Shown here piece after piece: positions 24,155-36,100 of a stretch of 64,000 nt of DNA. This stretch comes from Pleodorina starrii (taxonomy: Eukaryota > Chlorophyta > Chlorophyceae > Chlamydomonadales > Volvocaceae), in the NCBI GenBank assembly GCA_030267565.1, contig BRXU01000005.1:1957501-2021500 (forward strand), read 5' to 3'. The position numbers were made by a program, and so were the translations under genes. Within the stretch, counting starts at the first letter, position 1; every line of letters begins with the position of its first letter. The notes beneath the pieces were generated by a model. That model was given only the letters and a program-made list of their open reading frames with translations. It was not told the DNA's origin and searched no databases.

Positions 24155-27100
24155 GGGCAATGCTGCAGCAGCAGCGGCGGCGGCGGCGGCTCCAGCGGCG
24201 ACGGCGGCAGGATCTGCTGCTGAGCCGCCGCGTCGCTCTCCCAGGATGATTTCCGCAACAGCAGCGAGCTCGGATGCGCGGGGCGCAGCGGCGACGGAGT
24301 GAAGGGCGGCGACCCGAACTCGACGGGCCCCAGCTCGTCCAAGGAGCGCATCTCGCCGTGCGCTGGATCCAGGCCCAGGACGGCAGCGGCGGCGTGTGCG
24401 TTGCAGCCGGCGGAGCCGCTGTTGGTCTGAAGGCTGAAGGCGGCGAGCGCGCCGCGCGCCGACGACAGGGAGCCGCTGCGGTTCAGCGGGCCGCTGCTTG
24501 TACGACGGCACGCGGCCGTGCTGGCGCCGACGCTGGCGCGCCCCAGCCGCGCTGCGCCGTCGGATGCGAGGGCGGCGGCGGCGGCGGCGGCAGCGACGCT
24601 GACGGCGGTCGAGCCAGCGGGATGGTGGCTTCTGGAAGCGCGGCCGGGTGACGCCAGAGGTTGATGGTGGTATTGGGCAGGGGCGGTGGTGGTGGTGGTG
24701 GCGGCGGCGGCCGTGGCGGGATGTTCCGCGGCGGCCCAGTTGAAGGCGGCGCCGCCAAAGCCAACGCTTGTGGCCAACAGCTTGCTGCCGTCGGGGGTCG
24801 GATACTCGCCTTGCGCAAGACCTGCAGGAACCACAGGGAAGCGTGGCACCAGGCCCCCAAAGAGACGGGTGAAACGTGAACGGGACGCCAAACATGCGCC
24901 AACACGCCCAGCCAGGATGCTGCCAGCGGGGGTACGGCAGGCGCGGCAGGGGTACGGCAGGCGTTGGTTCCGCGCTGGGCTCACCACCCAGCCCTGAACC
25001 CAGAGCCACTGCATTACACGTTCAGGGCGACGTGCAACAGCGATGTACAACAGCGATGTACAACAGCGATGTACAACAGCGATGTACAGTAAACAGTGTG
25101 TAAAAGCATGTCATTTTGGGGCGGGTGCGCGCCGTCTTGTCTGGCGCCGCCGCCTTCTGAAGCCTGCGGTTTCAAGCCTTACAACATCAGTCGCTGTGAG
25201 GCGCCGCCGCCGTTTTGCGTTTCGTGCGACGCACCCAAAGCACACCCCACCCACCCGCGATATCGCCCAAGGAGGCCAGGCGGTGCAGGGAAGCCACCGG
25301 CGGCTGAGTGTGACTTCCATCCCAGGACTCCAACACGCCCGGCCGCGCCTGGGATGGCTGCTGCTGCTGCTGCTGCTGGCGGCGGCGGCGTTCCACGTAT
25401 GTCCTCGCGACGGCGGCGGCAAAGGCCTGCTGGCCGCTGCCAACGGCATCTGAGGCCGCGGCGGCAGCGGGGTCCGGGCAGGGCTCCCCCGCGGCCGTGC
25501 AGCGCTGCAAGAGTTCCTGGAAAGGGGAGGGGTCAGGGGTGGAAAGAGGAGTGGCCGCTCTGCTTCCTCTTGCCTCCCTTTGCTTTGCACCCGTACGGGC
25601 TCGCTCCCCAGCTGCAGGACCCCTTTTTCCAGCCCCCGCCCGCATCCACCTTGCCCCATCTCCAGTCGTGCGCGGCTGCTCCTTACTTCGTGTATCCCCC
25701 ATCGGCACGGTAACAAGCGGTCATCTCAGGGTTTTATCCCATCTCCGGTGTCCCATTCCATCTTTGTGACCCCAGCTCCGATCACCCACGGACGGCCGCC
25801 TACCAGTCGCGCCGCGTCTCCGAGTGCGACGTGCAAGCTGCGGCGTCGATTGACGGGGTTGAACACGTGACCTTGTGGCTGCTGCTGCTGCGGCTGCTGC
25901 TGCTGCGGCTGTAGGTGCTGAACGTTGTTGGAGCTGTTGTGATGGTGCCGGGCCCGGCCGAACATGGTGGCCAGGATTCCCGTCATGGCATGTCCCTGTG
26001 GCGGCGGTGGTAGCGGCAGCAGGGGCAGCAGCAACACAGCAGCAACCAGCACCAGGGCCGCGAAATTTGGCAAAGTGATGCTTGTGGCTTCTTGGATGTG
26101 CCGCTGCACAACGCCCTTCGAGCTTTCACAGCGCAGCAGAGGTGCTGGGTCGCATCAGCCGCCCCAACGCATCAGTCCGGCCAAGCCAAACCGACAACAA
26201 CGAAAGCGGATGTAGGGTTTCGAAACACTTTTAGGCGGGAGCGATGGAGTAGCACGTGTGCACGGGAGATGAACTGCTCATTGTGATGTCGCTGACGTTG
26301 CGCGCCGGACGCCGTCCCACGCATGGCCCCGTCCCTCCCACAACCCACGCACCGAGGTCGTAAGTTCGATTCCGCCCATCGTCACATACGGGCTTGCGTT
26401 CCCGCTGTACATGCTGGACGCGCTGCTGCTGAAGCTCCGGCGCGCGGGCGATCCGCTCTGCCGTACGTGGCTGCGGGCGCTGCCCGGCGGGCTGTACATC
26501 ACGCTCCCGCCACGGTCGCCGCCGCCACCGGCGGCGCCGCCGCCGGCAACGGAGCGCTTGCTGATGCGCACACCACGCAGCATATCCGCGACCGATCGTA
26601 CTGCGCGGCTGCCGCGGGGCCGACGGCGAAGGACGGACGCCGCCGCCGCCGCGGCTGTTACCGTATCGCCGACGCTGTCAGCAGCGCTGTCGGCAGCGGC
26701 TGCCGGCGCTGGTGCCGGTGACGGCGCTGGCGTTGTGACCCGTGGGTCGGTCTGCGCCGCAGGTAAAGGCGGCTGTAGCATGCCAGCGTGGTGCGTATTG
26801 GATCGGAACGGCGGCAGTAGCGCGGAGCGTGAGCGCTGCGAGGCACCCAGGGCACTGAGGTTCGGTGAGCCCGACAGCACCGCGGGTGCGGTGTGGTCGC
26901 CGCCGCCGCCGCTGCCGCCGCCGCCGCCGCCGGCCGCGCCGACATCGCTGATGCGATGCTGCTTGGCATGGCGCCCGGAGCCGACGTTGCGCAGGAGCTG
27001 CCACACAAGGGAAGCGCGCGAGGGCGTGCGCGGCAGCGCCGCCGCCGCCGCCGCCGCCAGCGGCTGGGAGGAAGCCCGCGGGCGCGGGCAGGGGGCGGCA

Positions 27101-30100
27101 AGGGAGGAGCCGTCGCTGACGTCGACGGTGGAGGGCCTGCCCCGGCCCAGGGAGCCTTCTCGGAGCGCCATGAAACCACCTGCAACAGGGCGGAAGGATG
27201 GGGTCGGGAGCGGCGGCAGCGGGAGCGGCAGCGGGAGGGGATGCTTAAAGGTCCCACACGCCCCCCAGCCCCTACACGAGCTTGCGGCACCTTGAATCGC
27301 ATGAGGCGTTGGAGCCGCAGCGCCCATCATCCAGCTTCCCGCACCGAATTAGGTCCTTACAGGGCAGCAGCGCTCCTCCTTCTGCCCCTGCCCCTGCTGC
27401 CCCCTGCCCCTGCTCACCCGGTGCCAGCCAGCTGCCGCCGCTGGCGCTAGGCGCCTGGCTGCCGTTGTCTGAGGGGGACACGGCGGCGCCGGCCGAATGC
27501 GTGTTAGCCGCCCGCAGCACCGCCCGCACGCGCAGGTCGGAGAGCGCCCCCGAGTGGCCCCCTGACGCCGCCAGCAAGCCCCGCTCCCGCTCCCGCTCCC
27601 GTTCCCTCTCCCGCTCCATCTCCCCGGGAGGAGATGCTGCAAATGCGGAGCCGCCGCCGCCGCTACCGCCACCGGCGCCGCCAGTGGCGGCGGCGGTGCC
27701 TGGCGACCAGGCCGCTGACGCGGGCGTCGCCTCGCCGGCGCCGCCGGTGTCGGAGGTGCGAGCATCTCCGGGATCGCGGCGGGCGTTGCGTCGGAGGTCG
27801 CGGAACAGCGAGCGCTGCGTCCAGGTGGTGAGCGATTGGAAGAGTCGGGCCTTATGGCCGGAAGCGGGAGCGGAGGCGACGGGGCCGGCGGCGGCGCTGG
27901 CGGCGGCTGCGGCTGCGGCGGAGGGCGCAGCGGCGGCGGGGGAGGCGGCCTTGGCGATGTGTGCGGCGCGGGCGATGACGGAGGAGCAAGGGGAGCTTGC
28001 TGAATCTGCGGGTGTATGGAAGGTTGGACATGGTTTCGGAGGGCATTGAGTTACGGTGACTTGAATGGGGGGAAAGGGATGGCCTCTGGACGAACAGCCA
28101 CGGCAGGCTAGCAAGCGCGCACAGTCGGCGAAACCGTCGTATCGCGGCTTCGCGGGGCGCCAGTCCCGTATGCGGTTGCGGTTGTTGCTGTTGTTGCTGC
28201 TGTTACAGTATACTTCGGAGCCTCCGAAGGGTCACTCGGGGGTTGATCAAGCGGGCCAGCTGATGCCGTGCACCGCAGCGATAACGACCAAGGCGAAGGA
28301 AATCCCCTAAAAACCCAGGCCAGGCAGCACGTGGCCGGGCCGTGTGTTCTACGGATGCGTTGTGTGCTTGTGTCGCCTGGCCCCGCGGTCCCTCGCACAC
28401 AGCCTACCTGCAGCGCTGGCTGCGCCCTGGGGCAGAACGATGTTGTTCAGCTCACTTGGCGTTCCACTGGGCTGCAGTCGGAGCGTCACGCTGGGACCCG
28501 CGGAGGCCGCCGTACTGCCAGCAGCGGTTTCCGCCTCCGATTTCAGCGCCGCTGCCGCCGGGTGTGCGGGTGCGCCGCCGCGGCCGGAGCCGCGCCGCCC
28601 TGCTGGGGATGCCGCTGCCAGCTTCGCATCACTGATACCGGCGGCGGCGGCGCCGCCGCCGCTGCCGCCGCCGCTGACCTTGGCATGCGGCTCCGGAACC
28701 TGGCCCGACGACACGGCGCCCTGTAGGCCCATTTGCTGCTGCTGGGGCTGTGGACCGAGACTACCGAGATTGTTGCGCGTGACTTGGCGTCCGCCGTCAC
28801 CACCACCGCCATCTCCAACCGTGAAGCTGTCCCCTGATAAGGTGACGGTGGCGGCGCCCAAGGGCGACGGAAGCCGCGTCCGGTCCCACGGGGGGCTGCC
28901 GGCACGCAGAAACGGGCTCTGGAGCGATGGCGTAAAGCCGCCGGGCCCCTGCCTGGCGACGGCGACAAGGTGTTGAGCCGGTGCGCTGTACGACATCGCC
29001 ATCGGCGCTGCCGCTACTGCCGCCGCCGCAGCTCCCGTGGCGGCGCGGTCTTGCCGCGAGGCTCCCATGGCCTCAAGGCCACCCTTCGCGCCGCAGGTTT
29101 CATCGGCGGTCGCCCCGAGGGCGGCGGCAACCGTGGCGGCAGCGGCGGCGCAGGCGGCGGCGGCGCCAGCCGCCTCCGCCGCCGCGATCGCGTTGGTGAG
29201 ATAGCCCAGTGGTGGCGGGTTGAGTACCGGCAGGGGTCCGGAGGACAGCAGGGCGGCGTCAGAAAGACGGCTGTGCGGCGGTGGGCTGAGGGTGCTGTCA
29301 TTGATGGACAGTCCAGGGTCCAGAAGCTGCTCGTAGGTGCAGAAGGACATCGGGATACTGAGTGATGCCGACGGCGGCGTTGCCACGAGCACCGACTTCA
29401 GCGCCACCGCGACAGCTGCGCCTGCGGCGCCGCGGCCGCCGCCGACGCCGCTGCCAGCGGCTGCGGCTGCGGCCTCACCGCCGGTGAAGGTGAGAGCGGC
29501 GTTGCCAGCGGCAGGTGCCGCCGCCGAGCCGCTGCCGCTGCCGCTGGCGTTGTACGACAGATGCAAACGGACCTCGCCGGCGCCGCCGAGGTTGCCGGTG
29601 GCGGCGCCGTCGGCGCCGTCATCCGTCGGTCCGCGGCTCGTGATGTCTGCGGAGGCGGAGATGTCCGTCATGCGCATGCCGTACAGCCGCGGCGGCGACG
29701 AGCACGTCGCTGGCCCGGCGGCGAGGCCGAGGCCGGCGTCGGGCAGGATCCGCACGGTTGCCTCAGCGGCACGTCCGCCGACGTCGACGCCGACCTCGAC
29801 ACCGACGCCGCTGGCGTTCCGTTGGGCTCCCTGTGGCGCCTCTGACGCATCCTGCAATTTTGCACAAGTTGCACAAAAGTGCAAGGAATCGGTTAAGGTG
29901 GGGTTGGGACGTTGGGTGCGTGCGTTGGGGCCACATCAGGAATGCCGTAACGCCTTGTGTCGACCCTTGCGCCCGACCCTGGCGGCAGGCATTGCGGTTG
30001 CGTGTCTTATTCCTTGTTACCGTAGTCGGAAGCAGCACACCTTTTGCATGGCGGCAGCCCTACTACTGCTCCCGTTCCCACCTACGCACCCAGTCATGGA

Positions 30101-33100
30101 AGCTAGAGCGCTACAACTGAGCCCCGAACGAGAGGGCCTTTTTTTCAAAGAGCATCGACGGGCGGGCTTTGGAAAAAGGAGAAGAAGCTGCGCCGGTGGC
30201 GAATCGACTGGCGTTACCTGAGGGCGGAACGCCCCCACCGGCCGCTCCAGGGAGACCGGCGGCGGCGGTGGCGGCGGCGACGCGCCATCCTCGCCAGTGC
30301 GGCAATCCCCAGCTGCCGTCGCGCCCGGACTGGAAGGCTGGTGCTGCGCCTCGTCTTCCGCAGCCGCCACGTCGCGTAGCTCAGTCGGCAGCGCCAGCGG
30401 CGGCGGCGGCCAAGTCTGCAGCGCAGCCTGACCTGCTGGGTTCTGTTGCTGTTGCTGTTGCTGCTGGCGGTGCAATTGCTCCAGGGAAGGCAGCTCTGAC
30501 GTTGACTCCCGGATGGTCGGCGCCGTCGTCATCGCCGCCGCCGCGCCGCCGTACCCCGGAAGGATCCCGCCGCAGTAGAGATGGTCATGACCGTAGCTAC
30601 GACCAAGTTCTTCACCACCGATGTCGTACTGTCCGTACTGTCCGCCGTACTGCCTGTCGTCGTAGCAGTGCGGCTGCGCTTGCGGCATGAGCGCGCCGTC
30701 GGCGGAGCGCAGGAGGAATGTTGCGGCGGCGAGGGGTGGCTGGTGGTCGTGGCGGGGGGAGGTGCTGCTGCGGCGCATCCTGGTCGTCGCCATTCCCTCG
30801 GGGGGCACAAGTCTGCACACGCCGCGGGGAAGGCAAGAAAGGAAGACGACAGCACAGCGGCGGGACGGAGGCGACGCGGGGGGAGGGGGACGGATGAAGG
30901 GGACAGGGGTCTTTGACACTTCTGGTGTGTGAAGTGTGAAGTGTGAAGCACTACTGGCCAACAGCTGCGTCTGGAGCTCGGGCGCGGGCAGAGTGGGTAT
31001 CAGAGCGCGGGCGAGGACGGCGCGGGAGCAGCCTGATTAGGCAAGCAGGCAGGCAGGCAGGCAGGCAGACAGCAAAGCAGGCACGGAGGCAGGTAGGCAC
31101 GCAGTTAGGCGTGCAGGCAGGCAGGCCAACGAGGTGTGACGCGGCGTGGAGACGTGCGCCCCACGGCGCGCGTCCACCGAGCCGCTCACCCACTCAGCCA
31201 CACTCCCCATACTCGACACGCAGCGCCCTGGGCCACCAAATCACTGCCCGCAGCACTTCCAGCCAGACCCTTCCAGCACCGCTGACAAAACATCGGCTCC
31301 TTGGCGCGCAAGCGCAGTAGGCAAAGTCGTGTCCCTGGCTCCCTGCCCTGACGTGCCGTACAACGACGTACCGGATGTTTTGGATACTGCGGCAGTGGCT
31401 GAGCCGTGGGAAGTCGCCGTCGGTGGCCGCCGCTGCCGACGCCGACGCGCTGTCGCTGCCGGTCGCTGGCGGGTCCGCCGTGTCGTACAGGGCCCTTCTG
31501 GCTCGTCTGGTCCCCGCCGCCGCCGCCGCCGCCGCGGCTCCGGCGAGCACCTTGGCCAGCGCGCGGGTGCGGGTGTGCGGCGCTGCAGTGATGGTGCTGT
31601 GGTGGCGGGCCGCCCGCATGAGTAACGACGGCACGCGGCCGCCCAACTGCTGCGGGAGGTTGACCGACGCGTGGCGGATCGTGCCCCTGCGGATGCGAAC
31701 AGCGCACACGCACACGCACACGCAGGGGAGAGCACAAGACGCAGGGGAAAACAAACGCCTGAAGACCCACGGCTGATTGCCTAAGGAAGGCCGTGTGTTC
31801 GCACGCACATGCACATGCACACGCAGGCGCAGGCGCAGGCACACGTAGACATGCTTGCACCTTTGTGGGGGCGTATCATAAAGATTCGCAACATGAAGAC
31901 TACTGGTCCTGAGCTTTGAGAGGTAGCCTCGCCCTATCTCCAGTTCCCGAATTCACCCGCGAATCTCCTTTCCATGACTCTCCTTCCCTCAAATCTTCTT
32001 TCCCATGAATCTGCCTCCCTCGAATCTTCTACTCCCACCTCCCACCAAAGGAGCATATCACTCTCTGTCCCACCCGCCCGCCCCCAAACAACGACCAGAC
32101 CTGTACAGCGCGAGGCCGTCGTCAGTTGAGGTCCCGCCCGCGCCACTGAATCCCGGATCCCCAGCCTCCGAGGCGCCACGCGCCCGGGCCCTGCGCCGGC
32201 CGCCCGCCCGCGGGCCGCCGCCGCCAAACACCATAACCATCGATGACCCGCGGGTCGCACCGCCCGCCACCAGGCCGCCGAACTGGCCCGCCGTGCGGCG
32301 CAGCAGGCCCAGCAGGCCGCCGCGGCTGGAAGGCTCGCCGCGGGGGGCCGTGACGGCACCCTGCAAGCTGACCAAGGCCTCCGCGGCAATTGGGTAGGAC
32401 CGCTCACGAAGCGACTCGGGGAGAGCCTTCCGGGAGGGGTTGTGGGCAGGGCAGGTGGACGGGAGAGCGGGGCGGAGCGGGAGCGGGAGTTTGCTGTAGG
32501 GGTTTTCTTTCCCTACGTGGGTGGACTGCCGTACTCAGCTGGCGGCGGCTGTGGAGTTTGGGGCCGCCAGGAGCGTGTGCGGGTACCGGTAAGCGCGGCG
32601 GGTCGGTGGTACCAAATGTACGGTGCGTTCGGGATGCCATACAATGTACGGCACGTGTCATACCTGGTACAGAACCTTGGGGTTGTCCAGCCCTCGCAGC
32701 AGGAACTTGCCCAGCGCGCGCAGCTCGATTACCTCCACCCGCTGCTGCCGCTGCGGGTAGCCGCCGCCGCCGCTGCCGCCGCCGCCGCCATCCACGCTAC
32801 AGCCGGAGCTCCTCCGCTGCTTGCGCCGCGCGGTGGCCAGCAAGTGCTGCGTCCCCATGCTCAGCGACCGGGACGTCACTTCCAGCAACGACGCCCGCCG
32901 CTTGCTATTGACCGGCAGCAGCGACGCGAGCGTGTGAGAGGCCATGCCCGCCGCCGCCTCCGCTGCGCCGCTGCCAGGTCCGCCGCCGCCGCTGGCGGCG
33001 GTGGCCGCCCTGATGACGCGTTGGAACGGCGTCGCTAGCCCGGCGCTGCTCCGTTCGCCGCCGCCGCCTTGCGCTGCGCTGTAGCTCGCGCGCCGCAGGC

Positions 33101-36100
33101 GGCCAACTCGGAGCGGCGGCGGCGGCGGCGCGCCGCCGCCTGTGCTACCGCCGTACACCCCGCCGCCGCCGTCGCCGTCGGGCTGCGAATCGTCGCTGCA
33201 TCGGCGCGCAGCGGCGTCGCTTTGGGCCTCCGCCACTGCGGCCCACTTGACGGGCAGGAAGGTGGGGCTGTCCTCCAGAAGCAGAGGGGAGCCGTCGGGC
33301 ATCGTGACGGTTCCCTGGGCGGAGCGGAGCGAGCGGGAAGGGGCGTGGCGAGGTGGAAAGGAGGCAAGGGCAGAGCCGCGAGGGCGGACTTCTGGCTCGT
33401 GAATTGTAGGTCGGTGATGGGCGTGCCTTACTGCAATCACGACAATCCTGCCAATGTCCATAGAGGCGGCGGCGGCGGCGGTGCGATAGAAATCCGGAAA
33501 GTACGGAGAGTACGACATCATCGGCACCCTCGTTGCTGGCTGCAGCCTCGTTGCTGCCGGGCAGTGTGTGCGCGGTTCGTGCGGCAGGAGGCACAGCAAC
33601 TCGCCCAGCGCTACCCTGTCTCCTGCCCGTCCTGCCCGCCGCTGCGGCATCGTCCTTATTGCCCCGAGCCTTATTGCCCCGAGCCTTATTGCCCCGAGCC
33701 TTATTGCCCCGAGCCTTATTGCCCCGAGCCTTATTGCCCCGAGCCTTATTGCCCCGAGCCTTATTGCCCCGAGCCTTATTGCCCCGAATTTCTCAGTGCT
33801 GCGAGGCCGTTTCGGGCTGACTGCCGCTGCGTTAACGACACGGGATACACCGACCCGGGTGCGGCGCCGGCGGCCAACCCCCCCACCCCGGACGGACGGA
33901 CGGACCTGGGAGGACTCGACGAGGATCTGGCCGGGTGAGGCGAGGGCGGCCACGCGCGCAGCCGTGTTGGCCAGCTCGCCAAAGTAGTCGGCGCGGCCTG
34001 CGGAGCGCGAATGGCCCGACCGACCGACCGACCGAGGCGTTTTCCGCGTCAGCTGGACGACGACATTGTGATGACGTCAGGACGGGCAGGCACGCGTCAA
34101 GAACGCCACAAAGACACGCGGCACACCCCACACATCCCACTCGCGGCTACCGGTACCTGCCATTTGAGAGAGGGGGTTTCGCCTGGGCCTGGGCCGGGGG
34201 CGGGACCAGCGGCAATCCATCCCCTTCAGCCTCCGGCCCCCTCAATCCACTGCGCATCCTCGCAACGACCCGCTTGCCCTTTCTCCTCGTCATTGCCCCC
34301 CAGGTCGCGTTAACGACGCACCCAGCCGCGCCCTACCCCATTCGGCGCTACCCAACCTCCTACCCGTGTTCATGGGCTTCTTGACGTTGATGTAGCCGCA
34401 CGCCATGCCCACGCGCACCCGCAGACCGCGCCACAGCCGCTGCCCCGCGTCACCCAGCTGCTCCTCGCACCCCTCCATCCGCAGCAATGCGGTCGGCCAG
34501 GAGATGTCCAGCAGGCCCTTGTGCATGTGGCAGGCCCAGGAGATGGCGTCAGAGAGGCAGCTGCGGGTGCGGTTGCGGGTGGGGGTGAGGGGAGGGGGTG
34601 AAGAAGGTCCGGGGGCAGGTGGGCAGGCGCCCGACAGGCGGAAGCTTGAGTGGGAGATGGGATTCAGGAACTAGGACGGAGACAAGGGTGCCATGGTCGC
34701 GCAGACGACCTGCGATTGGTTGGTTGGTTCGTTGGTTGGTTATTGGTTTGGTTCGTTGGTTGAGTGACGAAGGGCCAGGTGAGCGGCGGAGCGCAGTCAG
34801 CGGCACCTCGCCTGACGAAAACCCGATGTGCGGCTGCACGAATGCCCCTTGGACTTTCCTTGCACTCATACTGCATGTCGCAACGCAACACGACACCCGC
34901 CCCGCCCCGCCAACCACCCACCCGAAAGCCATGGTAAATTTGCCGGGCTCCGGCTCCTTGCACTCGTAGCCGCCGTAGGCTGGCAGCAAGCTACGCGCCA
35001 GCGCGGCGTACTGCCCAACCGCAATCTGGTAGGCAGTGATGGCCTCGAGAACCTGCTCCTCGCACAGGTACCCCGCGCTGGCCTCAGCCTTGCTCACCGC
35101 AGCCGGCTTGGCGACCTGGAGGGCAAGGGGCGGCGGATTGGGGGCTTGGGACTTGGGAGGGGGAGAGAGACGGTTGAGGGGTTGGGAGGGAGTGCCAGGG
35201 CGCCTTTCGGGAGGCTTGTGGCCGGAGCCCGGAAGCAAGGAGGCGCCTTAGGTAGTGGGGAGGAAGGAGGGAAGGAAGAGGAGAAGGGGGGAAGGAGAAG
35301 GAAGGAAGGAGAGAGGTAAGAGGGAAGGAGGAGGAGACGTCCTTTCTGTAGCGCCCCGGAAATCCCATCCCCGGCGTGTGACAGCAAAGGACAAACAGTA
35401 AGCGAATGATGAACAATGTCAGCGGGCGGGCGGTGGGCGGAGCGTGCGTGCGCGCGTGCGTGCGTGGGGGAGCCCGCTTCGCGGAGGGACGGTGGGGTGA
35501 GCTGGCGCTCTCCATGACCCCCTTCCAAATGGAAATACAAACGAACCTGAAACCCACGCTGGATATCCCCGTCGTTGGCCACACCCCGGGACCCAGGGGC
35601 CCACCCACCTTGACGAACACTATGGTCATGGGCTCGTGCACGGAGGGCGCCTCCCGGTATCCCAGCTCCAGCTGCTGCAGCGTGTTGGGCGGCTTGAAGG
35701 AGCGACCCGCCAGCAGCGTCGGCATCACCTGCGGGGAATACGGCAGCAAACACGGCAGGAAACGCGGAAGGACGGGATAGGGCCAGGCAGGCAGGACATG
35801 GGACAGGACATGGCAGGGCAGGACGGGGCAGGCGCAAACCAAGGATCTGGCTACGTCGGGGCGGCATTGGGCCGCAGGGGTAGCGCGGGCGGAGGCCGGC
35901 TTACCTCGTAGAGGTATCGCGGCCGGCGGAAGTCGTCGGAGACGACATGGAGGCCCAAGTTGATGGTGTACATGGCGCTTGGGAAGGCCTGAGGGGACGG
36001 CGCGACAAGGGGTGTCAGCTTCCTCGCTGGTTGCTGGGACGTTACTGGGAAAAAGCTGCGAGGACAGGGCGGAGCCCGGTGTAGCAGTACGGTTAGGGGC

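Larger units (their letters stand above)
17660..32360 (-). other. Low-complexity C-terminal tail of the cyclase gene
   Basis: Exons 32360-32101, 31686-31372, 30812-30218, 29851-28408, 28005-27418, 27179-26353, 26103-25804, 25516-25255, 24821-23968, 23688-21550, 21102-21031, 20668-20451, 20357-17660. Composition is Ala, Gly, Ser, Pro and Gln with several poly-Gln runs and an [14 protein letters not shown] segment near 27600. Exon 26103-25804 encodes a strongly hydrophobic stretch (FAALVLVAAVLLLPLLPLP) that could be a membrane helix. Exons 21102-21031 and 20668-20451 join into a short ordered-looking helical piece (SLSAILRRTELELTAQLGRC..., AGNISHILQAILQRGA). No phosphodiesterase or other catalytic domain was seen. 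The phase of every junction is consistent. Confidence 0.65.

Noticed and set aside
25726..26109. Separate small membrane protein starting at 26109
   Set aside because: The start codon is GTG, not ATG, and the sequence directly after a CAG acceptor joins in phase with the preceding cyclase exon; treated as an internal exon.
33656..33787. Possible CRISPR-like array
   Set aside because: The 15-bp units are directly adjacent with no spacers; this is an ordinary intronic tandem repeat in a eukaryotic gene.
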